The notes: generated by a model from the letters alone, not told the origin. A stretch of DNA of 32,955 nt from Alphaproteobacteria bacterium (GCA_024275435.1 JAJRZC010000183.1:1-32955), one strand, 5' to 3'; shown: positions 17,601 through 26,171, counted from the first letter of the stretch. Translations and numbers: made by a program.

Positions 17601-18176
17601 CTAACGGGGTAAAGGCCCAATATAGCTAAGCACAACTTCAACCGGCACGCCTGCAACTTTAACAATCACTCTCGTTTCAGGATCGGCCCTTTCAAATGAC
17701 CCACTTATCTCAAACTCAGCGCAATCTTCCCCCGCCTCAAGACCCGTAATTAACATCCCGCCGGGAGGTACTTTCAAAACCACTTGCATATGGGTTTTTT
17801 CATCGCTGGCGCGAAACTTATAGCAGCCATGAATTTCACCCCCCCAAGGATCGCATCCAAATATTTTGCCATTTAGCAAAACGCACATTGCCCGGCCCGA
17901 ATCCCTCTCTCCCATTGCATCGAGATAATATTGGAAGCGATAAAGTCCTTCTTGAAAGGTCTTGGCACGGCCAGGAATGCGACTGAATTCAATAGCACGT
18001 TTGTCTGCCGGAAGCTGCTTTAGCAGTCGCAAATATCCAGCAACTGGACCAGGCAATTCCGAATCCCCCACAGCCCACATATTCACCGTCCTCGGACTAA
18101 CGCCCAACAGTATTGCAAGCTCGCTCTGCCTAAGACCAAATCTCTCCAACCAATGCTTTAAGCCCCGCTCAAACAT
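17601..18176 (-). CDS. XRE-type HTH protein with GrlR-like C-terminal domain
   Basis: This 191-residue protein appears to join two parts. Residues about 5-55 (FGLRQSELAILLGVSPRTVNMWAVG) form an XRE-type helix-turn-helix with the recognition helix at SPRTVNMWA. Residues about 78-190 are beta-rich; GLYRFQYYLDA, MCVLLNGKIFGCDPW, GCYKFRA, FEISGSF and VEVVLSYIGPLPR follow the strand order I associate with the GrlR-type beta-barrel (short proteins with a VVLxDGKIxGGD pattern). GrlR itself is a small repressor partner, and a ligand or partner-binding role is inferred. The gene sits between rpsP and rimM, separated from rpsP by a terminator, so rpsP and rimM are probably not one transcript. Its target is unknown. 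Confidence 0.75.
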   Translation of the reverse strand: MFERGLKHWLERFGLRQSELAILLGVSPRTVNMWAVGDSELPGPVAGYLRLLKQLPADKRAIEFSRIPGRAKTFQEGLYRFQYYLDAMGERDSGRAMCVLLNGKIFGCDPWGGEIHGCYKFRASDEKTHMQVVLKVPPGGMLITGLEAGEDCAEFEISGSFERADPETRVIVKVAGVPVEVVLSYIGPLPR

Positions 18177-18376
18177 CTAATCAAAACTTCGCTGCTCTCA
18201 ATATTTAAGGACGTTAGTCTTGGGGAAACCAACCAGCCCAACCACTGCCCACGGCAGCACCTCGGCGCTAAATTGAAAAAAACCCACCATGGTCTATTTA
18301 GCATAACCGCCATTAACCATCCGTGCCCGGCGTGATTAAAATTCAAATCGCATGCGTGAAAAATTAGATGCAAATA

Positions 18377-18401
18377 AGCCCGCAGCTTGAAACCGCGGGC
18401 T
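18377..18401 (-). terminator. Terminator after rpsP
   Basis: AGCCCGC at 18377-18383 pairs with GCGGGCT at 18395-18401 around an 11-base loop. On the - strand it is followed by TTATTTG. It lies about 70 bases after the rpsP stop and separates the ffh-rpsP group from the HTH-rimM group. Confidence 0.8.
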
Positions 18402-18473
18402 CATTGAAATGACCTGAAAATAAACCGATCAATTGCACCAAATGCAAAACAATCGCTGCGCTTGTTGCGCTTA

Positions 18474-18866
18474 TTATGCGCTCGCTTCCTCACCGCCCTC
18501 AGCGGGGGCCTTGGCAGCTTCTTCAGCTTCCTTGGCCTTTTCTGCTTCCGCTTCCAACCGCTCCTGAGCCTTTTTCTTCGGCTTGGCCTTCTCTGGATTG
18601 TTAGACTTTTCCCACTTGTACAAATCTGCTCCCGCAAGGAAACGGGCAACACGGTCCGTTGGCTTGGCACCAACAGAAATCCAATACTTGCAGCGCTCTT
18701 CATTGAGCTTCACCCGCTCTTCGCTATCTTTCGGTAGCATCGGATTGTAAGAGCCGACCCGCTCAATATAGCGGCCATCACGGGGCGCTGTCACATCCGC
18801 TGCAACAATATGATAGTAGGGACGCTTCTTCGCACCGGCACGTGCAAGCCTCAGTTTAACTGCCAT
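18474..18866 (-). CDS. rpsP: 30S ribosomal protein S16
   Basis: The 130-residue protein begins with [25 protein letters not shown] and [14 protein letters not shown], the S16 signature, and continues with the [18 protein letters not shown] block. After about residue 85 it has a Lys/Glu/Ala-rich tail, usual in alphaproteobacterial S16. A good ribosome binding site (AAAGGA) precedes the start. It follows ffh by 78 bases in the same direction, and a terminator follows. Confidence 0.97.
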   Translation of the reverse strand: MAVKLRLARAGAKKRPYYHIVAADVTAPRDGRYIERVGSYNPMLPKDSEERVKLNEERCKYWISVGAKPTDRVARFLAGADLYKWEKSNNPEKAKPKKKAQERLEAEAEKAKEAEEAAKAPAEGGEEASA

Positions 18867-18944
18867 GATTATTTCCTTTCAAAGTGTCTCGGTTGTTCAG
18901 TTTATGTCTTGAATTTCAGAATCTGTTTTTTCGTCGAGCAGATC

Positions 18945-20582
18945 TCACCGCTTTTTCTTCTTCCGTTTAGCCAACGCCCGTTTGGAGCGCCCCCCTGGCA
19001 TCCCCGGCATTCCTGGCATACTTGGCATTCCACCACCCAGCCCCGGCAGAGAACCACCACCTGCAAGCCCTGGCAGACCACCGGGCAAACCTTGTTGAGG
19101 CGCTCCCATGCCGCCCGGCGTCGAATGACCTTCACCGGGTAACGCCGCCTTCAAATCATCCGGCAATTGCTCCAGTGCCTTCGGATCCAGCCCAGCCAAG
19201 TCCGCTTGCATCTGCGCCATCTCGGCTTCAGAAGGTCCACCTCCACCACCACCAAGCCCGCCCATCATACGACCCATAAGACCCTTACGGCCCATCGTCT
19301 TCATGAAGTCGGCCATCTGCCGGTGCATCTTCAATAATTTATTGATCTCTTCGACTTTAGTTCCCGAACCAGCAGCCACCCGCCGCTTGCGTTTTGCATT
19401 CAATACTTTTGGATTGCGCCGTTCCTTGGGAGTCATCGAGGAAATAATCGCGTGCTGGCGACGTAAAATCTTGTCATCAAACTTCGAGTCATCAAGCTGA
19501 CCTTTAAGCTTGCCCATGCCCGGCAGCATCTTCATGACACTACCCATGCCGCCCATACGTTGCATCTGCGTAAGTTGTTCTGCCAAATCCTCAAGGTCAA
19601 ACAGACCCTTCTTCATCTTGGTGGCAATTGCCGTCGCCTTTTCGACGTCAATGGTCTCGGCAGCCTTCTCAACAAGGCTGACCACATCCCCCATACCTAG
19701 AATTCGGTTAGCGATCCGTTCCGGGTGGAAATCTTCAAGCTCATTCCACTTCTCGCCAACACCGATGAGCTTGATGGGCTTTCCCGTAACCGCGCGCATG
19801 GAAAGCGCGGCACCACCGCGTCCATCACCATCTGCACGCGTCAAAACAATTCCGGTAATCCCGATCCGACTATCAAACGCCTCAGCCGTCTTAACCGCAT
19901 CCTGACCCGTCAAACTATCAGCCACCAACAGCACTTCATGCGGATTGGTGGCTTCCTTGACCTGCGCCACCTCACCCATCAATGCATCGTCAACGGTCAC
20001 GCGCCCGGCCGTATCCAGAATGACGACATCATAACCACCCAGTTTACCCGCCTCAATGGCACGCTTGGCAATCTGCAGCGGCCCTTGACCCGCAACAATC
20101 GGCAACGTCGCCGTTTCGGTCTGCTCACCCAGAACTTTGAGCTGCTCTTGCGCAGCAGGACGATGCACATCCAAAGACGCCATCAAAACTTTTTTGTTTT
20201 CCCGCTTGGCAAGCCGGTAGGCGATTTTCGCCGAGGTTGTCGTTTTACCCGAGCCCTGCAGACCCACCATCAAAATAGCCACCGGCGGCGCCGCATGTAG
20301 ATCAATCGGCTGAGCATCCGAACCGAGCATATTAACAAGCTCGTCGTGAACGATCTTGACGACCATCTGGCCCGGCGTCACAGACTTTAAGACATCTGCA
20401 CCAACCGCCTTGGCTTTCACCCGCTCAATAAAAGATTTAACAACGTCAAGCGCAACATCCGCTTCGAGCAGCGCACGGCGCACTTCACGCATCGCTTCGC
20501 TAACGTCACTTTCGGATAAAGCACCGCGCCGCGTAAGTTTATCGAGAACCCCCGACAACCGATCTGAAAGCGTTTGAAACAT
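18945..20582 (-). CDS. ffh: Signal recognition particle protein Ffh
   Basis: This SRP GTPase (545 residues) binds signal sequences and SRP RNA and delivers ribosomes to FtsY. The N domain leads into the G domain with P-loop GLQGSGKTTTSAK near residue 108, LDTAGR near 190 and TRADGDGRGGAAL near 250. The methionine-rich M domain spans about 330-450 (for example MQRMGGMGSVMKMLPGMGK and MTPKERRNPKVLNAKRKRRVAAGSG). The last 95 residues are Gly/Pro/Met-rich and end in a basic stretch, longer than in E. coli Ffh (453 residues). It probably heads an ffh-rpsP transcript. No SRP RNA was recognised here. Confidence 0.97.
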   Translation of the reverse strand: MFQTLSDRLSGVLDKLTRRGALSESDVSEAMREVRRALLEADVALDVVKSFIERVKAKAVGADVLKSVTPGQMVVKIVHDELVNMLGSDAQPIDLHAAPPVAILMVGLQGSGKTTTSAKIAYRLAKRENKKVLMASLDVHRPAAQEQLKVLGEQTETATLPIVAGQGPLQIAKRAIEAGKLGGYDVVILDTAGRVTVDDALMGEVAQVKEATNPHEVLLVADSLTGQDAVKTAEAFDSRIGITGIVLTRADGDGRGGAALSMRAVTGKPIKLIGVGEKWNELEDFHPERIANRILGMGDVVSLVEKAAETIDVEKATAIATKMKKGLFDLEDLAEQLTQMQRMGGMGSVMKMLPGMGKLKGQLDDSKFDDKILRRQHAIISSMTPKERRNPKVLNAKRKRRVAAGSGTKVEEINKLLKMHRQMADFMKTMGRKGLMGRMMGGLGGGGGGPSEAEMAQMQADLAGLDPKALEQLPDDLKAALPGEGHSTPGGMGAPQQGLPGGLPGLAGGGSLPGLGGGMPSMPGMPGMPGGRSKRALAKRKKKKR

Positions 20583-20706
20583 GACGTCAAACTACCTCGT
20601 CTCTAACCCGAGTCGAAAAAACCAAAACAATCTTTAATGGACCCTCACCCATCAGCCCGCCGCATCTGCACAACAAGGCGAAGCGGTAAAAGACTGAGGT
20701 CAAACC

Positions 20707-20742
20707 AAAAAAGCACCCACTGACGAAACTCGCCGGTGGATG
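20707..20742 (-). terminator. Terminator-like hairpin upstream of ffh, pointing leftward
   Basis: On the - strand CATCCAC pairs with GTGGGTG (20742-20736 with 20720-20714; one G-U), then after one mismatch GGCGA pairs with TCGTC around a GTT loop, and C plus six T follow (20713-20707). It is a good intrinsic-terminator shape about 125 bases upstream of ffh, but no recognised - strand gene precedes it. It could end an unseen transcript or act as an ffh leader element. Confidence 0.55.
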
Positions 20743-20892
20743 TGGACCTCACGACCTCCCGAAGATACCAGCTCATATGAAACCAGTTCATCATGTGTCG
20801 CAAAGCGGCTCGAACTACGGGCCATGTATGAATTGCACCGCACAATGTGGGATATCAGCGCCAAAGTCAATGATTTGGTCCTCAAATCATGA
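20740..20892 (+). CDS. Possible 50-residue small ORF
   Basis: An ATG at 20740 opens a 50-codon frame. Its second half (AKRLELRAMYELHRTMWDIS) looks like an amphipathic, charged helix. It ends in an ATGA overlap with a further 15-codon frame. There is no ribosome binding site and I know no family. It may be a remnant of a lost gene rather than a working one. Confidence 0.2.
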   Translation: MWTSRPPEDTSSYETSSSCVAKRLELRAMYELHRTMWDISAKVNDLVLKS

Positions 20893-20955
20893 CCCTGCGT
20901 TTCCACCCCGATTACGAAGAAAATCCAGCAAAATGATAGTGATACTAGCCTACAG

Positions 20956-21147
20956 TTGATTGAGCGGGAAAAATTTGGAGAAGTTAACCTATTGCATGAA
21001 TATTTCCTGAACGCTCTATTCAGTATTTATACAGGGGCCGGCCCACATTGTGGCGATGGTGGTGAGGGCGGCAGTGATGACGCCCAGAACTGGAAAGACC
21101 AAATGAGAGACAAGATGCGCGACTGCATGAGAAACGGCAATTGCTAG
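20956..21147 (+). CDS. Possible small protein before a strong terminator
   Basis: A 63-codon frame opens at a TTG (20956) and stops 37 bases before a strong rightward terminator, which is the main reason to list it. The N-terminal 30 residues are mixed; a glycine-rich stretch (HCGDGGEGG, about residues 36-44) follows, and the C-terminus is a charged segment ending in DCMRNGNC. There is no good start codon or ribosome binding site and no recognised family, so it may be the 3' end of a decayed gene. Confidence 0.3.
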   Translation: MIEREKFGEVNLLHEYFLNALFSIYTGAGPHCGDGGEGGSDDAQNWKDQMRDKMRDCMRNGNC

Positions 21148-21184
21148 TTATCTGACAGACAAATCATCAACCAACAAACTAGCC

Positions 21185-21226
21185 AACGGCTGCCGGATGC
21201 ACTCACGCTCCGCAGCCGTTTTCTAT
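21185..21226 (+). terminator. Strong rightward Rho-independent terminator
   Basis: AACGGCTGC at 21185-21193 pairs perfectly with GCAGCCGTT at 21212-21220, with additional CGGA/TCCG pairing inside, and TTTTCTATTT follows. The T run is on the + strand, so it ends a rightward transcript although no confident + strand gene lies upstream. It may also help end the leftward PQQ dehydrogenase transcript, which stops at 21319. Confidence 0.8.
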
Positions 21227-21318
21227 TTCGACCAGCAAAAACACTGGCGGCAGCTTCCCGCCGCGCTAGCGACCATAAACTTTCCGCGCCTTCCAAACAG
21301 GCTACCTGACCCTTCGCT

Positions 21319-22515
21319 TCACTTCCCAGGCGTAATGCGAAGCAAATCACCCTCAGGTGCATCCGTTAAAACATAGACAGCCCCATCCGGCCCCTGGCGC
21401 ACATCACGAATACGTTGTCCGCGCCCTCGCAACAAAGCTTCCTCTGCCACAACTTCGCGCCCCTTCGGCTCATCCTTCATCACAAGCCGCGCAAGCAGCT
21501 GCCCGTTCAAACCACCGACAAAAATGTTTCCCTTCCACTGGGGAAACAAATCGCCCGTATAGATCATCAACCCTGAAGTGGCGATCGACGGATCCCAATA
21601 ATAAACCGGCTGCTCGAACCCCGCTTTCTTTGTCCCTGCGCCAATCTTCAAACCAGAGTAATGCCGTCCATAGCTGATCTCCGCCCATCCATAGTTGCGC
21701 CCGCTCCGCGGCTGGTTCAGTTCATCGCCACCGCGAGCACCATGCTCCGCCGTCCATAATGCGCCACTCGCCTTATCAAGCGCCGCTCCTTGAATATTAC
21801 GATGACCCATCGACCACACTTCCGGTGCCCACTTTTTATACTTTGGCCCACCCTTAAACTTCGGATTGTCCTGGTGCGCCGAACCGTCCGTGTTGATCCG
21901 CACAACCTTGCCCACAGTGGTTGAGGGATCTTGCGTGTATTTACTCTGCTGACCGCGATCACCCAACGTCACAAACAACGAACCATCTTTGGCAATGACA
22001 ATCCGCGACCCAAAGTGATGCGCTGTTCCAATTTCTGGTTTTTGCCGCCAAATAATCTTCACGTCCTCCAACCGGCCGCCGTCTCCCTCCAAGATGAGCT
22101 TGGCGCACGCCACCGCCGTCCGAGATCGCCCCGACTTGGTCTTTTCCGAAAACGACAGATATATCGTTCCAGTTTTCTCGAAATCTGGTGCCAAACGCAC
22201 ATCCAACAGCCCGCCCTGGCCACGCGCATAAACCTTTGGCACACCCGACACGGGCTTTGAAATCGAACCATCTGCCGAAACAACCCGCAGTTTGCCAGGA
22301 CGCTCGCTCACCAAAAATCGCCCACCAGACAAGAATTGAAGTCCCCATGGAGACGCGAGACCAGAAGCCACGGTCTCCACCTTAATGGAGCTCTGGCCCG
22401 CTTTTGGCGCATCGGTAATGTCCGCCAACAACGGCCCTGAAGCCATTCCAACGCCCACCAGAGCCAAAAAGCCTGTAAAACCGGGTTTCAAACCACGGTC
22501 AAAACCAAATAGCAT
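21319..22515 (-). CDS. PQQ-dependent sugar dehydrogenase (glucose/sorbosone dehydrogenase family)
   Basis: This 398-residue protein has a signal peptide (about 1-31, ending LLA) and a six-bladed beta-propeller of the soluble aldose/sorbosone dehydrogenase family. Diagnostic stretches are ASGLASPWGLQFLSGGRFLVSERPG, GGLLDVRLAPDFEKTGTIYLSF, TAHHFGSRIVIAKDGSLFVTLGDRG with the conserved His pair, then MGHRNIQGAALD, WTAEHGARGGDELN and RDVRQGPDGAVYVLTD. It would oxidise aldose sugars in the periplasm using PQQ; no PQQ synthesis gene lies nearby. It is divergent from dapF across about 90 bases. Confidence 0.93.
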   Translation of the reverse strand: MLFGFDRGLKPGFTGFLALVGVGMASGPLLADITDAPKAGQSSIKVETVASGLASPWGLQFLSGGRFLVSERPGKLRVVSADGSISKPVSGVPKVYARGQGGLLDVRLAPDFEKTGTIYLSFSEKTKSGRSRTAVACAKLILEGDGGRLEDVKIIWRQKPEIGTAHHFGSRIVIAKDGSLFVTLGDRGQQSKYTQDPSTTVGKVVRINTDGSAHQDNPKFKGGPKYKKWAPEVWSMGHRNIQGAALDKASGALWTAEHGARGGDELNQPRSGRNYGWAEISYGRHYSGLKIGAGTKKAGFEQPVYYWDPSIATSGLMIYTGDLFPQWKGNIFVGGLNGQLLARLVMKDEPKGREVVAEEALLRGRGQRIRDVRQGPDGAVYVLTDAPEGDLLRITPGK

Positions 22516-22604
22516 TCCTGATAATCTCCTTCATGGCCTCATGTCCCCCGCTGCGTCCCCTCAAACAATTGTTATTTCGCCAACCATTGGCCATATAAGG
22601 GCGC

Positions 22605-23462
22605 ATGAGCGATACAAACACCATTTCCTTCACCAAAATGAACGGACAGGGCAACGAGATCCTGGTTGTCGACCTGCGTGGAAAATCCAAGGTTTTCCAA
22701 CCTGCCGAAGTACGCGAAATAGCGCAGGCACCCCACACCCGCTTCGATCAGATGATGGTCCTCCATGATCCCAGGACCCCAGGAACGCAAGCCTTTGTGA
22801 AGATCTATAATGCCGACGGATCTCTCTCCGGCGCCTGTGGAAATGGAACGCGCTGCATTGGCTGGCATCTGCGCAGGCAGGGCGATGACAGCAATTTGAT
22901 ATTTGAGACACAAACCACGCTCTTAAAAGTCAAGGCCAACTCCATTGACAACATTACAGTTGATATGGGCGAGCCAAAATTCAACTGGGACGAAATCCCC
23001 CTCGCCGAAGAATTTCACGACACGCGTCGCATCGAACTGCAAATTGGACCCATTGACAATCCTATCTTGCACACCCCTTCTGTCGTAAATATCGGAAACC
23101 CACATGCTATCTTCTGGGTCGAAGATGTTGAGGCAATCGATTTGGGTCGCATGGGACCGCTCCTGGAAAATCACCCCATATTTCCGCAACGCGCTAATAT
23201 ATCCATTGCCCATGTCCGTTCTCGCCAGGAAATCATTCAACGAACCTGGGAACGCGGCACCGGTTTAACGAAAGCTTGTGGATCAGGCGCCTGTGCCTCC
23301 GCAGTGAGCGCCATGCGCAACGGATTTACAGAGCGCACAGTGACGGTCCATATGCCCGGAGGTCCACTTCAAATCACCTGGGAAGAAAACAACCATATCA
23401 GTCTATCGGGCCCCGTCGTCGTCGAATACGAAGGAATCCTCGGTCACTTGCCAGCTCAATAG
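22605..23462 (+). CDS. dapF: Diaminopimelate epimerase
   Basis: DapF interconverts LL- and meso-diaminopimelate, the last step before lysine and the source of the peptidoglycan crosslinking residue. The two catalytic cysteines are C78 in SGACGNGTRC and C225 in TKACGSGACAS. The N-terminal FTKMNGQGNEILVVD and the later NIGNPHAIFWVED are typical. Length (285) is normal. The gene begins a + strand run dapF-mtaB-ftsY-yciB, an arrangement I recall from many Hyphomicrobiales. The gap to mtaB is 88 bases. Confidence 0.96.
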   Translation: MSDTNTISFTKMNGQGNEILVVDLRGKSKVFQPAEVREIAQAPHTRFDQMMVLHDPRTPGTQAFVKIYNADGSLSGACGNGTRCIGWHLRRQGDDSNLIFETQTTLLKVKANSIDNITVDMGEPKFNWDEIPLAEEFHDTRRIELQIGPIDNPILHTPSVVNIGNPHAIFWVEDVEAIDLGRMGPLLENHPIFPQRANISIAHVRSRQEIIQRTWERGTGLTKACGSGACASAVSAMRNGFTERTVTVHMPGGPLQITWEENNHISLSGPVVVEYEGILGHLPAQ

Positions 23463-23550
23463 CCTCACGTGTAGACACCCAAATGCGTAATTCTTTAATC
23501 AAGCCAACCCGACAATTTCCTTTCACAGGGTTGGCACAAAACAAAAACCT

Positions 23551-24807
23551 ATGGCCAAACCAGAACTCATAACTCTCGGCTGTCGCCTCAACACCTTTGA
23601 ATCGCAGGTGATGCTTGAGCATGCCCAAAAGGCTGGTCTCGACGACACCGTGATCATCAACACCTGCGCCGTGACCTCAGAAGCTGTGCGCCGTGCCGAA
23701 CAAACCATTCGCCGCACCCGTCGGCAAATGCCCAATGCTCGCATAATTGTCACCGGCTGTGCCGCTCAGATCGAACCCGAAAGGTTTTCCAGACTTGAAG
23801 ACGTCGACCACGTCATCGGCAACGAAGAAAAAACCAAAGCGGAAACGTTCTTGAATCTAGCCGTGCCTCAGTCCCAGCGAGTGCTCGTCAATGACATCAT
23901 GAGTGTCACCCAAACCGCGTCCCACATGATTTCAGGTTTCGGCAGCCGTATTCGTGCCTACGTCCAGATCCAGAACGGCTGCGATCATCGCTGCACATTT
24001 TGCATCATCCCCTTTGGCCGTGGCCCCTCGCGATCGGTTCCCGCCGGCGAGGTTGTCTCCCAAATTCGAAAATTGGTGGAAAACGGCCATCTGGAAATTG
24101 TTCTCACCGGTGTGGACATCACGTCTTATGGCCACGACCTGCCCGGAGCCATGTCCCTAGGCCGTCTTGTTCAGCACATCCTCAAACACGTCCCGGAATT
24201 AAAGCGTCTGCGCCTTTCCTCCATCGACCAGGTGGAAGTAGACAAGGCTCTACTTGATGCCATCGCCAACGAAGATCGCTTGATGCCCCATCTGCACCTG
24301 TCCATGCAATCAGGTGACGACTTGATCTTAAAGCGTATGAAACGCCGTCACTCACGCAGTGATGCCATTTCATTTTGCCAACAAGCTCGCAAACTGCGAC
24401 CCGACATTGTTTTCGGAGCCGACCTCATCGCCGGTTTTCCCACCGAAACCAATGAGATGTTCAAAAACACACTCAAACTGGTTGAATCGTGCAACCTCAC
24501 CTATTTACATGTCTTTCCTTTTTCCCCACGCCCGGACACACCCGCAGCCCGTATGCCTCAGGTGAATGGTAAGGACATAAAATCTCGCGCCGCGCGTCTT
24601 CGTTCCATTGGAAATGAAAAACTGAGAACCCATCTCAACAAACAAATTGGAAAAACAATCTCAGTTTTTATCGAGAAGGAGGAAAAAGGAAGAACGCCCC
24701 AATTTACCTTTGTTCGTCTTGATCGACAGTTTCCACCTGGAACCATCGTTCGCGCAACAGCCACCCACAACGACGGTCAGCAACTTTATGGAGAGGTGTT
24801 CGCGTGA
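23551..24807 (+). CDS. mtaB: tRNA t6A37 methylthiotransferase MtaB
   Basis: This radical-SAM enzyme (418 residues) adds a methylthio group to t6A at position 37 of ANN-decoding tRNAs. The N-terminal methylthiotransferase domain has its [4Fe-4S] cysteines at C11 (LGCRLN), C39 (NTCAVTS) and C70 (VTGCAAQ). The radical-SAM cluster is C144-x3-C148-x2-C151 (NGCDHRCTFC). The last 60 residues form a basic TRAM-like RNA-binding part. MiaB and RimO are close relatives, but LGCRLN and the tail favour MtaB. Its TGA stop overlaps the GTG start of ftsY. Confidence 0.93.
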   Translation: MAKPELITLGCRLNTFESQVMLEHAQKAGLDDTVIINTCAVTSEAVRRAEQTIRRTRRQMPNARIIVTGCAAQIEPERFSRLEDVDHVIGNEEKTKAETFLNLAVPQSQRVLVNDIMSVTQTASHMISGFGSRIRAYVQIQNGCDHRCTFCIIPFGRGPSRSVPAGEVVSQIRKLVENGHLEIVLTGVDITSYGHDLPGAMSLGRLVQHILKHVPELKRLRLSSIDQVEVDKALLDAIANEDRLMPHLHLSMQSGDDLILKRMKRRHSRSDAISFCQQARKLRPDIVFGADLIAGFPTETNEMFKNTLKLVESCNLTYLHVFPFSPRPDTPAARMPQVNGKDIKSRAARLRSIGNEKLRTHLNKQIGKTISVFIEKEEKGRTPQFTFVRLDRQFPPGTIVRATATHNDGQQLYGEVFA

Positions 24808-26084
24808 GCGATCAGGATCAACAAAATCAGAACCCCAAATCTAAAGGGCTGTTGGGTCGACTGTTTGGCAGCAAGTCCTCCCAAACAAATACCAAACCAA
24901 ATAAAGAGCCCCCACAAGAAACTGAAGCGCACCCCCAGAACAAAAGCCAAAAGCTAGAGGGGGAAAAACATGAAAATCGAGAACTTGAACCCAGGAACAA
25001 GACCAAGAACGAGGCCAAACTCAAACAAGAACCGACATTGCAAAATCAAAATATAACGCAAGTCGTTCAACAGACCCCCGACCATGGCGTGGATGAAACA
25101 CCCACTCCATCCGTTTCCACAACCGAGCGTGAGCTTAAAACAAAAGACCAATCTGAAGAACCCGCCAAACATTCCTGGTTTAAAAAGCTAACCTCGGGGT
25201 TATCAAAAACCTCGACCCAGCTATCCCAGGGCATCACCGGTATTTTCACCAAGAAGAAACTGGGCGAGCAACAGCTTGAAGATTTGGAAGATGTCCTTCT
25301 CCAGGCCGACCTGGGAGTCGAGACAGCGCTACGCATAACCGAAACCTTGGCAAAAGGCCGCTATGAGAAGGGCATATCAGCACAAGATGTTCGCGCCGTC
25401 TTAGCTGCCGAAGTCAATAAAGTCCTCCAAGAAGTGGCCAAACCACTCATCATAGATGAAACCAAAAAACCCTATGTCATTCTGGTCGTCGGCGTGAACG
25501 GTTCTGGCAAAACCACAACCATTGGTAAACTCGCTTCCACCTTCGCCTCTCAGGGTAAAAAGGTCATGCTCGCCGCAGGCGATACCTTCCGGGCGGCCGC
25601 CGTGGAGCAATTGAAAGTCTGGGGAGAACGAACCAATTCCCAGGTAATCGCACGAGAAACTGGAGCCGATTCATCTGGCCTGGCATTCGATGCCTTGAAA
25701 ACTGCCCAAAAAGAACAATGTGACGTGTTGCTGATAGATACAGCAGGCCGGTTGCAAAACAAGCAAGTCCTTATGGAGGAACTGGAAAAGGTCGTCCGGG
25801 TTCTAAAAAAAGTTGATGATTTAGCCCCCCACTCGGTGATTCTGGTCCTCGATGCAACCACCGGTCAAAACGCAATGCAGCAGGTAGAGGTGTTTATGCA
25901 CCGCGCTGGGGTTACGGGCCTGATAATGACAAAATTGGATGGGACAGCGCGGGGGGGGATTCTCGTTTCAATTTCGGCGAAATACGCTTTACCAGTCCAC
26001 GCAATTGGTGTCGGAGAAGGCGTTGACGATCTGCAGCCTTTCGACGCTGCACAATTCGCAGACGCAATAGCGCAAAGTAATTAG
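24804..26084 (+). CDS. ftsY: Signal recognition particle receptor FtsY
   Basis: FtsY (426 residues) docks SRP-ribosome complexes at the membrane. The first 125 residues are charged, Gln/Lys/Glu-rich and of low complexity (the A domain). The N domain follows, then the GTPase domain with VVGVNGSGKTTTIGKLA near residue 230, GDTFRAAAVEQL, LLIDTAGRLQNK and MTKLDGTARGG. The start is GTG at 24804 in a GTGA overlap with mtaB, so translation is probably coupled. A run of eight G encodes the RGG of the last motif, and the frame is intact. Confidence 0.96.
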   Translation: MSDQDQQNQNPKSKGLLGRLFGSKSSQTNTKPNKEPPQETEAHPQNKSQKLEGEKHENRELEPRNKTKNEAKLKQEPTLQNQNITQVVQQTPDHGVDETPTPSVSTTERELKTKDQSEEPAKHSWFKKLTSGLSKTSTQLSQGITGIFTKKKLGEQQLEDLEDVLLQADLGVETALRITETLAKGRYEKGISAQDVRAVLAAEVNKVLQEVAKPLIIDETKKPYVILVVGVNGSGKTTTIGKLASTFASQGKKVMLAAGDTFRAAAVEQLKVWGERTNSQVIARETGADSSGLAFDALKTAQKEQCDVLLIDTAGRLQNKQVLMEELEKVVRVLKKVDDLAPHSVILVLDATTGQNAMQQVEVFMHRAGVTGLIMTKLDGTARGGILVSISAKYALPVHAIGVGEGVDDLQPFDAAQFADAIAQSN

Positions 26085-26171
26085 GCCATTACGAAATCTT
26101 AAAAGCAATCAGCCTTACAATACGCATGACACCCGCAAACAGCGGAATAACTAGGGGAACATGACAGGACA

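Noticed and set aside
20700-20906. A 68-codon - strand frame upstream of ffh
   Set aside because: It reads through the whole hairpin and its T run, so a transcript ending at that hairpin could not encode it. It shows no recognisable domain.
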